This document shows positions 45,536-56,738 of a stretch of 64,000 nucleotides of DNA, in pieces (within the stretch, counting starts at the first letter, position 1; each line of letters opens with the position of its first letter). Origin of the DNA: Taxillus chinensis (lineage: Eukaryota; Streptophyta; Magnoliopsida; Santalales; Loranthaceae); assembly GCA_023512835.1 (NCBI GenBank), contig CM042088.1, positions 248,001 to 312,000 on the forward strand. The letters run 5' to 3'. A model generated the notes under the pieces. It ran no database searches and was not told where the DNA came from. It saw only the letters and a program-made list of their open reading frames with translations. The position numbers and the translations under genes were made by a program.

Positions 45536-46331
45536 TCTTCTTTTTGCATTTCGAATGTCTTGAGGTCCCCATATAGTGCTTCCAAGGCACAAGTTTTCCA
45601 CTCCTTCAGCTAACGGATGGCTGATGTCTTTATCAACAGTCTCAAGGGTAGAGATCTCAGAAACATGTCATTCTTGTCCTTTTGAGAGATCTCAACATTG
45701 TAAGTCTTCATCCATTGAATCAGACTTGTGAACCGTTTGTATATGATGTCTAGTGATTCCTTCGGTTCACATCTAAAGGCTTCATACTCCTGTTTAAGCA
45801 TGGAAATCTTATTATCTTGTATCTATTCATCTCCTTCATAAATGAGACATAGCTTGTCCCATACCTATTTTGCTGTCTCTAAGTCTTGCACATCCATGAA
45901 CATGTCGTCGTCGAGCGCAGAGAAAAGTATGCTTTTGCCTTGAAGCCAACCTTTACTTTCCTATGCTCCACCATAGACCAACTGTCTGGGTCTTTCATCA
46001 TCAATCGGCCTCTTTGCATACTCTTTGGGGTGAAAGGCCCGTTCTTTATTGTTTCCCAGAGATAAGTGTCAAGCATGTCAAGGTGTGCTCTCATTCTCGC
46101 TTTCCATTTGGAGAAGCGCGCGGGTGTGCACATCAGAACTTGGGAGGATAAGCTAGGCAGGACGTCGTAGAAGTTTTCTTGTTCTTCGTTGCTGCTACTG
46201 GTGCTCGGTTCTTCCTGCCCCTGGTTTCCAGTCGCTCCTTCTTCTAGAACATGACTGGCTTCAGGTTCCTCAATAGGAACTGGAGCTTGCTCGAGAGCTG
46301 GAGCTACACTGCTGGAATCCATGTCGGCCAT
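45536..46331 (-). pseudogene. Truncated Copia gag of Copia-A
   Basis: Starts MADMDSSSVAPALEQ at 46331. It is homologous to the Copia-1 gag start: FYDVLPSLSSQVLMCTPARF, MRAHLDMLDTYLWETIKNGP and RSLPLRLLIKTSAIR. Homology stops just after LKTFEMQK-like codons near 45536, before the zinc knuckle and coiled coil of Copia-1. Here the tryptophan codon follows DTYL where Copia-1 has a stop. Two frameshifts break it. Retaining the 5' gag segment may preserve RNA packaging signals. Confidence 0.88.
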
Positions 46332-46357
46332 TTAGGGCTCTATAGAATTGTAGAATA

Positions 46358-46369
46358 GCTCTCATACCA
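46358..46369 (-). other. Primer binding site of Copia-A, one mismatch
   Basis: The minus strand reads TGGTATGAGAGC, one base different from the tRNA-Met(i) site TGGTATCAGAGC of Copia-1. Confidence 0.85.
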
Positions 46370-46371
46370 AT

Positions 46372-48322
46372 TGTAGGTCCCAAAGTGAGTCTAGAGGGGG
46401 GGGGGGTGAATAGACTCTCTTCGTCTGTGGAAGCTAGACTGTTAGCTGGTTTTGGATTTGTCTATGGATAACTACATGGAAGTATTGATGGAGAAGACAA
46501 CAGTAGTAATGTGAGTGAAATGTGAGTAATTAACTATCAAACAAATCTGAGATGTAATAAATGCTCCTTGTATTCAGATCTCAGATGTGCAAGGAATGTT
46601 CTGCGATAGTTTGGATTATGGAAGACAACACTGAGATTAGACTCTTTGATTGTGCTGGATCTTGGATGAACAAGATTATATGATGGATCAAAAGGTTTGA
46701 TCTTGATCTTGGTTTAACACGGCGCACAGTACTTCAAAGTTCTTTCTCTCAGAGTCTCTCTCTCTAGCGTTAGAACTCTTCTCTCATAATTCTACAAAAG
46801 ATTACTATCTTAATGTGTGTCAGAATCCTTTTTCTTGTGTTTTGTGTATTCCACGCTTTCAGAGAAAGAGGCTAACTCCTCTTTTTGTTGTTAAGTGTGA
46901 GAGAGATATATACTTTAAGTTTAGATTGTTGTGCGCCTAGTTGTCCATCCGACAAACCAACTTCCCACCACTGGATATGCGAGATGTTAGGGGATGGGTT
47001 GATCTGCTCTGATTTGCAGATCTGTTGTCCATGCTGAACAGTTGCATGGCCATACTTGCACAGTCGATCTTGGCCGTTCATCCGTGGAAAGTGGTTAATT
47101 GCAATTAATGCGGCATTAACTGCACTCCAACTACTCGAGAAGGCGCAAGCTTACTGCAAACCCTAGCTGAAGATATCGCTAAGTGAATATGCTTAGGGTT
47201 TTAAGTATGCCTTGAAAGTGGGTGCCTCATAGGTTTGATTACTCGAAGGTTTCAGTTAGAGCCTATTGAGGTTGCGGAAGTTTACTTCAGGCTTTATAGT
47301 GTTGATATCTGTGAGTCTACGACTCACATATCTTCGAGTCTCCAAGGCTAGAGTTCGAGTTAGATTAAGTCTGTTGTGTCACTCTATTAACTGTAAGTCT
47401 GCGACTCTGCGAGTCTACGACTCTACGAGTCTGCGACTATCCTAATGGCTCTTAGAGTGACTTCTTCGAAGTGTTCCTAATCTACCCGTGGTTACAGCTA
47501 CGAGTCTACGACCCTAGCTCTGCGGGTCTACGACCTTTGGGTTTGTCCGCTTATTTTACTTGAGTAAGAGGCTCTTCGACTCTGTGAGTCTTCAACCTTG
47601 AAAACCTTCGACTCTTCGAGTCTTAGACTTTACATTTCTTCCTTAGCCTTTTGCATTTGCTCATGTACTGAGTTTCCGTATTCTATGAGTCTTCGACTCT
47701 ACGGCTACGACCCTTCAGCTATTACTTTTTGCCTTCATGATCTTCGAGTCTATGATGTGTCTGACAAGTTCCTTAAATTACCTGTATCCCTTGAGTCTAC
47801 GACTCTCGAGTTACAGTTTCATTTTAGTTGGTCAGTCTTTTTGGCTTTGACTCTTCGATCTTCTACCTACGAGTCTACAAGTCCAATTTTCTTAACAGTG
47901 TTCTAAGGTTCCACTCTACAACCCTGGAGTCTACGAGTCAACTTTCCATTCTATTAATTGACTTAGGCACTCTTAGGGACTCTACAGTTCTGTGGGCTTC
48001 GAGTCTTCGAGTCATTTAAAGTTGGTTATTGTTCTTTAGAATTGTTCAAGACTTTAAATTTATTTATACTTGCAGTAACTCTCTCTTTTTTGCACTTTGA
48101 CTCTACGACCTTCGACCCTGGATCTACGAATCGCAGTGTGTTTTCTCATATTTTTTACTTCAAGTCTTTAGACCCTACGAGTCTACGAGCCTCTCGCCAA
48201 TATGTCCTGTGACAGGTCTATTTCTACGAACTTCGACTCTTCGACCCTACGACCTTCGGATCTTCGAGTCTCTAGACTTAGACTGTATTTTGGCAGCTTC
48301 ATCAAATCCTATATTTCCAACA
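46372..48322 (-). repeat. Copia-A 5' LTR
   Basis: 1951 bp, TGTAGGTCCCAAAGTGAG to ATATTTCCAACA, followed by TSD AAGTG. Contains the GACTC/GAGTC minisatellite (47300-48290). It is uninterrupted and can serve as reference for the split 3' LTR. Confidence 0.96.
47300..48290. repeat. Intra-LTR minisatellite of GACTC/GAGTC units (Copia-A)
   Basis: Same unit types as at 9741-10690, with expansions and losses between the LTRs. Confidence 0.85.
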
Positions 48323-48327
48323 AAGTG

Positions 48328-48460
48328 GACTCCCAACTATAAAGGCCCATATGTTGTGAAGAAAGCATTCTCAGGAGGCACCATAATCCTCACCAGAATG
48401 GATGGTGATGAGCTCCCTAAGCCAGTGAATAGCGATGCAGTGAAAAAGCTCTATGCTTAA
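48328..48460 (+). pseudogene. Tat-II integrase C-terminus
   Basis: After removal of Copia-A and one TSD copy, the frame continues from 34142 as WTPNYKGPYVVKKAFSGG and ends DAVKKLYA-stop at 48460, matching the Tat-I end (DAVKKFYA-like). It confirms the insertion point to the base. Confidence 0.93.
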
Positions 48461-50251
48461 CTCTCCCGTCCAAATGCGGAGTTCCTTAATCCTTTTCCCT
48501 AGACATGGAAGGAATAAACATGACAGTAATGAGCAGACTTGGTGGAAACCCGAAAGGGCATGAAGGGTAAAATACAAAGCTCCAACAAAAGACAAAGAAG
48601 CAAACAAAGGGGACTTGGTGAAAACCTGAAAGGGCACCAAGGGTAAAATAGAAAGCCAAAAACAAATCTTGAAGGATGAAATCAGTCAGAATCTCGGAAG
48701 ATCAAGACCACATGAAACAGGGTCCTTAATAATGGACACAACACCATTTGAAAACAGCAGGTACAAACAGTGAAAGACTTGGTCAAACCTAAGGCACACT
48801 CGAATCAAATTTGTACATTATGCTTTTAAAGACTTGTGATTCTGTTTCTCAGATTATAACAAGGGGGACTTTCAATGGTATAAGTATGTTTTGTGGAATT
48901 AAACCAACAACAATCCCTTTTTCATCTCTTTAATCATGTTACATCGTCTTCATTTTACATTTAATTAGAATATTTTAAATAGTTGGCTCTTTTGGCATTA
49001 CCTTATGAGTAGGGTCAAGCTCAAAAACCTCAAACAAGTCAAGCTCTTCAATGCAAAGTACCAATATTGCCACAAAATACCAATATCCCCAGTGAAGTCA
49101 TCAAGCCAAGCTCCTCAATGCGGCGAAGCTAAATTAACAGACCCTTCATCCACAAAAGGGAGTTCCCCAGCAAAGATAAAATGGACTCCCCAGCCAGAGA
49201 AACAAAGAGTTCCCCAAACAAGTTGGATGTCATCCAAACTCTCCAACTGCATGGAGATAAACCCCCAGCCCATATTGAGTCATTCATTTCACTATGCATC
49301 CCCACATACACCACATTGCATTCCATGCATTATTTGAATTCATTCAGCAAGCTTATTTGCATACATTCCATGCATTATTTGCTTTCCATGCGTTATTTGC
49401 ATTCCACATTTCAGGAATGTCATCGCCTTTGAAGATCCCAAGAGCTCATTCTCAGCAAGCTTCTCATCAAGCCCTCCAAGCTTCTTTTGTTCAACCCTAA
49501 ATCTTTCTTTGCCACTTCCCCAAAGCATCCTTTTGACACTCGAACAAACTTTTTTCCTTTTTGGGTCACCTCGTAGAGCGATCTCCTTGAGTGAACTCGT
49601 AGAGAGAGCCAGATTGGGTTACTTCTCAGGCTCACCAATTCCCTAAAGCATTTCCCTCAAATACCAATTGATGTCTCTAACAAGTCTTTTCAGTTCAAGC
49701 CTGTCATTGCTGTGGGCTTTCCATTTTTCAGTTCAAGCCTATCATTGCTATGGGCTTTTCATTTTCAATCCAACCTATCATTGTTGTGGGCTTTTCATCT
49801 TCAGTTCAAGCCTATCGTTGCTATGGGCTTTGCATTTTTCAGTTCAAGCTTATCATTGCTATGGGCTTTCCATTTCTCAGTTCAAGCCTATCATTGCTGT
49901 GGGCTTTTCATTTTTCAGTTCAAGCCTATCGTCACTGTGGGCTTTTGATTTTTCAGTTCAAGCCTATCGTTGCTGTGGGCTTTTCATCTTCAGTTCAAGC
50001 CTATTACGTTGCTACAGGCTTTCAATCTCCAGTATCTTTACATTGTAGGCGGCCTTAGATACCTCATCAAAATTATATCCAAGTCCACCAGCCTGAGAAG
50101 CCCCTTTTTAATCTCGAGGACAGACCCAACCATCGCATTCTACTCTTCCTCCGAACAAGGTAAATCGGGTAAGTGCTCCAACCCATCTAAAATGACTCCC
50201 TTTTATCTTTGTACACTGTTTGTATACAAACAGTGCACAAAGAGGGGTAGC
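48461..50251 (+). other. Tat-II post-pol region, no gene
   Basis: About 1.8 kb between the pol stop and the 3' LTR. It has ACTTGGTGAAAACCTGAAAG-type repeats (48537-48650), ATGCATTATTTGCATTCC-type repeats (49330-49410), and a tandem array (49689-50037). It ends with a short inverted repeat and a purine-rich AAAGAGGGGTAGC just before the LTR, the likely polypurine tract. Frames here follow the repeat period and are not genes. Confidence 0.75.
49689..50037. repeat. 36-bp tandem repeat, about nine units
   Basis: Units of the type CAGTTCAAGCCTATCATTGC followed by TGTGGGCTTTTCATTTT, 36-38 bp, with point changes. Because the period is mostly a multiple of three, long open frames exist in all three frames. 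They are by-products. Confidence 0.95.
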
Positions 50252-50756
50252 TGTTAGACCCCATTTTGTCTGAGTTGGACATACTAACCCCATTTGTATG
50301 TAGTTGTCTACCAATGCCATATATCTTATCGAATAGGTCCTCAAGGATTCCCCACTACCAAGGAATGGTTTGGCATTAATGTTAGTCCCAATTTGCACAA
50401 GATGGATACATTGACACGAACAAGGAAGCCCGAAATTGATAACATTTGTTGCAAGCCCCGAAAGTACCCAAGACCAATACTATGGGATAGAGGAGGAAAT
50501 TTGGACAATAACGCACTTGACTGAGCTCAATTCTGATGAAAAAGAAATAAGTTATGGCCAAAATAACTTTCGTTGGAAAAGTCAAACTTGCCAAAAGACA
50601 GTCAATGCCCCTAGTCAAACTGGCCGGAAAAGAGACTATGCGAAATTCTCCAAAACATCTATTTAGACTAATACGGGTCCTCCCAAATAATCCCCGAAAG
50701 GTCGTCCATTTTTGCATTTTGGGTGGGGGTAAAAAAGTAATTAAAAAAAAAAAAAC

Positions 50757-51175
50757 TTGACTCGAAGCCTCGAAGACTCGACGCCTCGAAGCCTCGAAGA
50801 CTCGACGCCTCGAAGCCTTTGACAAAGTAAGCCTTCGGGTCTTCGAGGAGTGACCCTCCAACCCTGCCGACACTCCGACCTGCCGACACTTTGACCCGTG
50901 GACCTTCGACCCTTCGCCCATCTGATCTTCAACCCTTGATCTTCGAGGAGTGACCCTTCGACCCTGCCGACACTCCGACCTGCTGACACTTCGATCCGTG
51001 GACCTTCGACCCTTCGCCCCTTTGATCTTCGACCCTTGACCTTTGAGGGTTGACCTACGACCCATTGACCGTTGACTTATGACTTGTTGACCGTTGACCT
51101 TCGACCCACCAACCTTTGACCCTGCCGACACTTCAACCCGCCGACACTCTGACCCTTTGACCTCTGACCTTCGCT
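50757..51175. repeat. Tat LTR minisatellite and TTGAC (W-box-like) cluster
   Basis: 50757-50830 is CTCGAAGCCTCGAAGACTCG repeats. 50870-51010 has CCTGCCGACACTCCGACC repeats. 51030-51165 holds eight TTGACC/TTGACT words. TTGAC[CT] is the W-box core for WRKY factors. Confidence 0.7.
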
Positions 51176-51731
51176 GTTTGGCCTCTCTCGCTAGCCCTCT
51201 CACTGATTACTCACAGGACGTGCTTTATTAGCTAGTGATTTTGTCAAAGATGTTTTTCAATGCCTATCAGTCATATGTGTCAATAAAAAACCAAAAAAGG
51301 CAATCATAGGTCAACAGTCCGCCCGACAAAGCATAGAATCTGGAAATTAATAATATTGGATTAATAATACACCCGACAAAGCATTAAATGCAGCAATTAA
51401 TGAGATGTAGCCAAACCTCTTTAAAAACCAGTATCCTCTTCAATGAAAGACAGAGATCACGCCCGAAAAAAAACCCCCCTCTCTCACTGAAAAAGTTGCT
51501 GCCATTCTCTCTCAGATTCATCCTAAAAAATGCCCAAAGCCTTTAATGCCTGCCTAGATCTTCACCAAAACCTTTTTCCGAAAATCAAAAATGAAAAGCT
51601 CGTCTGCCATTTTCATACCCAACTCCCTAAACCCAAAAAAGAGAACGCCCAGATTACGCCCCAAAAAAAAGAGGGATCGGGGAGATCGAGGAGAGAGAAA
51701 AAAAGGAGGACATTCTGCCATACTGCTATTC

Positions 51732-53706
51732 TGTCACACCCCAATTTCCTTCCACTTGGAAATGAGTAGTGACTGCCCATGCCCGCACCCGAGGGGACAA
51801 GGGGTTGGTGCAAGCACCTTAAAAGGACTTCTGGCACGGGTGCTATCCCAAACCTGCACAACCAGGCTAACATGCCAAGGGGCATGCTCCTGCTCCCAAA
51901 CCATGCACACAAACACAAATTGAATAACAACATCTCATTTTATTTCATTTCAAGGACTAAATGTTTATTACAATCCAGTCGGGGAAAAACCCCTATGAAT
52001 CCAGGTGTACTGTTACAAATAAAACCAAACCAAATTCCAGAACATAAAACCAGAGTACAACAAAGGAAATAACATAAAACTCCCAGCCTCAGGGGCCTAG
52101 CTCCTCACCTTCACCTACCGCTGCTAAACCCTGCAAAAGGACGGTTTATAGGAAGGGTGAGCAAACCATAGCTCAGTAGGGATCCGGTCTCCCCGGACCC
52201 GTCCCGCTCTACAACATGCATGATATGTGTATGCTTGTGCTCGTGTCGTGCCTAAGGCTAAAGCAGCAAACATCACCTAGTAAACACTCTTTACCTGAGC
52301 CCGCACTGATGGGCAGAGGACACCCCGCCACCACGGCGACATGACATACCACATCCAGGCGAATGTTGCATGGACACCAATGCAACATTTTCCACCCGAG
52401 TCAGATATGGTCAACCACCTCCTCAGGCGCCATACCTACCCTCAGGAATGGGTGTAGACTTAGCCCACTGTCGTGAGTGCTACACCGAGACTCAGGACCA
52501 CGTCCTGGCCAAATCTCAAGGGGTCCACCTATTGTGCCTGGCCCATATCTCGGCTCGGTCTCAAACAGACCAGCAGAACAAAGATAGCATTACATCTCAA
52601 CATGTAAACTCAGCACAGCATTTACACTTTATTTCAGAGGGACCAACATGGTCAGATGCAAGCCACACACATCAGCCTCATAGGCTTTTTATCAAATACA
52701 AATCAAACACAGTACACACCAATCACACAGGTATATCATCAGACACCCATATACAAGGTCTCATAGGCATTATATTGAATACATGGCATGCAGGCCTCAC
52801 AGACATTTTATCAAATACATAGTGTGCAGGCCTCACAGACATTTCATCAAACACATGGTGGGCATAAACAAACCCGAGAAAATCCTCAGGCCAAATTCAA
52901 CATCAGAATCAACAGAACATGCCACTGAAGGCCAACATCCATATAGGAGATCACACCTATATGAATTTACATATATATATATATATAGGTGAATATCCTA
53001 GAACAGAGGAGAGTTAGGAAGAACATGAATCCCTACCTCAGACTTTTGTCCTAACCTCTACGCTAGACACCTTCCAACGATGCGAACCACCACGGCAACT
53101 GCCCGGAGATCCTCTCTCTCTCTCTCTCTCTCTCTCTGGAAGCAGCTGCAGCAAAGAAGAACACAAGAACCCTAAACTCAAACTCAAGCCCTCATTATAT
53201 AGACACTACCCATATCAAAACGACGTAGTTTTGATTAAGTAAATCCCAGGATCAAAACGACGTAGTTTTGATTACACAAGTTAGCACCTTTCCGCACCCA
53301 TATAGGCCAAAATACTCAGAATTTCAACATGGTCCTTTGGAGAAAGATCATTAGAATGTCAAAACCAAGGGAACCATGCAAAAATATGGCTGCACGCCAA
53401 TTTGAACGTGAATTCCCCAATTCACGTGCAACTCCATATGCACCCCAAATACGCTCAAACTTCACCCCTAGCCTCCTTGCATCATGTAGAAGACAACCAC
53501 ACTTGCATGTGAAATGGACCCATTTCACGTGCACCTCACATACACGTCCGTTTGGCCTGAAACTTCTGTGGTAGATAGAGGACATCATTCTAAGCATCTT
53601 TCCTTTTGCACGTGAATTCATTTGAGCCCATTCACTAGGTCAAAATCTAGAAAAAACCCTACTCAGAAGGCAAAACTGTGACTAACTCAAGGTACGGGTC
53701 CTTACA
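51732..53706 (-). repeat. Solo LTR, chromovirus family, TSD TATTC
   Basis: 1975 bp, TGTCACACCCCAATTTCC to ACGGGTCCTTACA, flanked by TATTC at 51727-51731 and 53707-53711. Has the hairpin at 52937-52966 and twin palindromes at 53214-53235 and 53251-53272 near TATATAATG. Its outer half resembles the 35758 copy and its inner half the 28391 copy, as if recombinant. Confidence 0.95.
52937..52966 (-). other. Conserved LTR hairpin, copy 5 (G-U pair)
   Basis: The plus strand reads ATCCATATAGG / CCTATATGAAT. In element-sense RNA (minus) the odd pair is U-G, which still pairs. Confidence 0.75.
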
Positions 53707-54835
53707 TATTCAGTCAATTTCCCAGAAAAAACCTTTGCCCAGGAAGACTTTCTAAGTTGCTGTCATTCCCCTTGCCCACACAGTCTGACTGCTTTTCCAA
53801 AATACCCATACATACATTCTCGCCCATCAAAAACTCAAAATTCCTCAAACCATTTTCATTTCCCTTTCTTTTTCTTATATTTCCAGCAACAATACCAAGA
53901 TCGAAGATCAACTAAAAACAGGTACATTTGCATTTTCGGCCAGTAGTATTTGGAGTACTTCCTGCCAAATTCCAATCGACCAGTCTTAGGAATGGTACCT
54001 TCCCGCCAACGTTGCTGCAATCGGAGCCCCAAATCCAAGACAAAGTCGGGTCAATTTTTTATTTCGTTGTCTTACGCTATTCTTTTTTTTTCCTCTTTTT
54101 TTTTGTAATTGTTGTATTGTGTTGTTTCTTTTCATTATCTTTTTTTTATTGTTTGTAATTGTCATTTTACACAAAGTTGTAATATGTAATAGCAAGGAAA
54201 CTCAAAAAAAAAAAAAGAGACAAAAAAGAGAGGCATAAAAAAAAGATATGAAGAAAAAGAAAAAAAGTGAGTCATTATTTGATTTGTGGATGTCACAATC
54301 ACACACATCACTTTGTATGTTATTGTGTTAGTTCATAGTTTTATCCTTGCAAAAAGAAACAAAAAAAATGTTTTCAAAATCAAAAAAATATACATTTTCG
54401 AAGCAGAAAAAAAAACAAAACAAAAACAAAACAAAAAAAGAAACAAAACAAAACAAAATGAAAACAAGACATTAGGGTTTCATTTTCCACTTCAAACAAA
54501 ACCAAACCTTTAGAATTTCCTTTAGAAAATTAGGGTAAATCAATTTTAATCATAGCTTTAACACATAACTTAGCTAAATAAAAAACATAGACTTTCTAGG
54601 AAAACAATAGTACCTCGACCCAATCACGATAGTGAAATAAAAAACCTCCTCTGAAAATAGGTATCGAAAGGGCGCTGTAGGGGTGCTAATCCTTCCCTAC
54701 ACGTAACCAACTCCCGAACTCTTCTCTGATAACGCAAATCACATTTCTACTACTCAAGATAGAGGGTACCCAACTGTACCCCAAAAAAAGTTGGTGCTGA
54801 CTCAAAATTTTCTAACCATTGGTTTAGTTTAAGCC

Positions 54836-56180
54836 TGTTGGTCCCTAGGAGCCTAGAGGGGGGTAAATAGGCTCTTATTAAAATTCTTTCTCACTCAGGC
54901 ACAACACTAATTCTGGTTAAAAGAAATATTCAGTGTGGAAGATAACCAGATAGTGGAAGTATTTTATTTTATTATCTAAAGATAATTACAACAAAAAGCA
55001 CAGCAATTACAGCTGATTACAATAGTACTCTCTTTTTCAAGTCACACACACACTGGCTGGATTATCTCTATATTGCACATGTACTCGCACGTATCAGTTC
55101 TTACAATGTATGCACGCTCGCGCATTTAGATATACAACACTTCATATATATATATATAGACATCCTAGGAATTTATCTTGGAACTGTATTTTCCGAGCAC
55201 TGTGTAAACATTAAGTTCTTCTCGGAAAATGCCTCTATTATAACTGCTACGAATGTGGAGCTCGAAATATTGGAAGCATAAGTGTATTGAATTACTTCGC
55301 TTGATTCCAATTGCATTTGGGACTGCATCCACATCTCCGAGTGTTTCACATGTAGGACAGTTTAGGTCTTCAATGAGTTTGTCTTACATCGGGACACAAC
55401 GAGCTGATAACATAAATGCGGTATAGATAAGTTGAAGTAGCATCTTCTTAGTCTGGTGTAGATTTCCATACTCCGTATCAACGATGCTCGAATCCTTACT
55501 CCGTGTCAGTTGTTGCTTACTCCGTGTAAATGAAGTCCTGAAATCCTTACTCCGTGTCAGTGCTTCCTTACTCCACATGAAGTAGATATATGGAATCCTT
55601 ATTCCGCATCAGCACTTCCTTACTCCGCGTAAGTTCCTTACTTCGCTTGAGTAAAAGGTCTGGATGGCTTACTCCGTATCAGCGCATCCTTACTCCGCTT
55701 GAGTAATGGTTCAGATTCCTTACTCCACACTAGTCATTTTTTACTCCGCTCGAATGAAAGACTCAGATTCCTCAGTCCATATCTTCTTTTCCTTAGACAG
55801 CTGGAGTGAAAGACTTAATTTCTTTTTCCACAATAAATCTCTCTTACTCCGTATGAGTTATAGACTCAGATTCTCATTCCACATAAATTGACTTAGTCCA
55901 ATTAAGAATAAAAATGCAGATTCCTTAGTCATTTTGTCAAGTGATTAGTCCGCACGAAGGGTCCTTACTCTGGATGAAGACTTGGTTATTTACCAAGTGT
56001 TTGATGACACTCATGATAATCCGAATTAGGATTATATATCCTATCCTTCGCTTTGCTCTCTGAGTGTAAGTCCAGTTTAGGATTTTATCTTCTACAAGCT
56101 TAGAATAAACATGAAACATCTCAAATTAAATTACATAGGGTTTTTAACAACATCATCCAAATTATGGGTTTGATCCAACA
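54836..56180 (-). repeat. Copia-B-family solo LTR, TSD AAGCC
   Basis: 1345 bp, TGTTGGTCCCTAGGAGCC to GGTTTGATCCAACA, flanked by AAGCC at 54831-54835 and 56181-56185. It is homologous to the Copia-B LTR at 58766. It contains a TTACTCCG-rich minisatellite (55480-55980). Confidence 0.95.
55480..55980. repeat. Intra-LTR minisatellite (CCTTACTCCG units)
   Basis: Degenerate units around CCTTACTCCGTGTCAGTGCT. The same array is at 59390-59960 in the other LTR of this family. Confidence 0.85.
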
Positions 56181-56223
56181 AAGCCCCACCCCAAACGGGC
56201 CCGGACGAAAACCAGTGATGACA

Positions 56224-56738
56224 CATATGTCATGAATGGAATGCACCATGAAAGATTTGAAAAAAGTACATTTTATTTGAAAGTTTTTAATAAAAACAAA
56301 TGTTCACAGCTTTAAAAGACATTGAAATAGAATACATTAAATCCTAGTGACCCCTTAAGCATTACATTATGGGGAGGTCCAGGCTGGTCCAATTGTTCAA
56401 TGGATGGTCGGGATCCTCTCGCATTACTAGAACCATCTCACTCGGCACATGCTCGTCGGTATCCAATGCGGCTACAAACTCAGTCTCGGGCTCAGGTTGG
56501 CTGTTGTGGATAAACCCTCCACTCCGGAATGTAACATTTATGGGGGGATCATGGTAGTTGCAACCATTCTTGCAGCCTTGGAGAGATAATGGTTTGGGGT
56601 AGAAGTGACATTCACTATCTCAAACGCCCGATAGGAGCAATCGGGTACATCTTCGTTGTTCTCAACATAAGGAACTGATGCCGGCTTGGTGACGAGGAAA
56701 CTCATCTCTCTAGAGATGCAAATGAGTTGGTCCCCTGT
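56224..56738 (-). pseudogene. Tat-III protease fragment without G-patch
   Basis: The minus strand reads GDQLICISREMSFLVTKPAS and NNEDVPDCSYRAFEIVNVTS, matching the end of the Tat-I protease. ARMVATTMIPP is then followed in another frame by INVTFRSGGFIHN and LNNWTSLDLPIM. In Tat-I the equivalent points are separated by the G-patch and a basic stretch, so these have been deleted here. A one-base slip in a C-run causes the frame change. Its left edge meets the Tat-II LTR and its right edge the LTR at 56739. Confidence 0.85.

Larger units (their letters stand above)
34143..48322 (-). mobile_element. Copia-A: non-autonomous Copia element with truncated gag and Ulp1-like protease, TSD AAGTG
   Basis: Both LTRs are present (34143-41049, interrupted, and 46372-48322). 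TSD AAGTG lies at 34138-34142 and 48323-48327. A primer binding site and polypurine tract set the minus orientation. Without later insertions the element is about 7.75 kb with a 3.9-kb interior. The interior holds a gag cut off before its zinc knuckle, a stretch of unknown coding sequence and an Ulp1/C48 peptidase domain, but no Copia protease, integrase, RT or RNase H. It would depend on a relative such as Copia-1, whose gag and LTR it shares. Confidence 0.93.
33218..56223 (+). mobile_element. Tat-II: Tat/Ogre-like Gypsy element, 3' part (integrase to 3' LTR)
   Basis: Plus-strand integrase (33218-34142 and 48328-48460), post-pol region, purine-rich tract and 3' LTR (50252-56223). Its 5' part is cut off by Tat-I at 33217. 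It is split by Copia-A with TSD AAGTG and by two solo LTRs in its 3' LTR. Coding identity to Tat-I integrase is high. Confidence 0.88.
50252..56223 (+). repeat. Tat-II 3' LTR (interrupted by two solo LTRs)
   Basis: Starts TGTTAGACCCCATTTTGTC and ends CCAGTGATGACA. Without the solo LTRs at 51732-53706 and 54836-56180 and their duplicated TSDs, it is about 2642 bp. It carries the inverted TCGAAGCC minisatellite and TTGACC cluster (50757-51175), an A-rich tract (54340-54460), and the conserved block at 54660-54803. The right flank is Tat-III sequence. Confidence 0.9.

Noticed and set aside
33218..48460. Endogenous pararetrovirus or retrovirus-like envelope element
   Set aside because: No movement protein, coat protein or envelope coding was seen. 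Domain order, LTRs, PBS and TSDs are those of LTR retrotransposons.
49668..50058. Three overlapping 78-126 codon frames with repeated FSSSLSLLWAFH peptide
   Set aside because: They exist in all three frames because the 36-bp tandem repeat has a period divisible by three. No gene.
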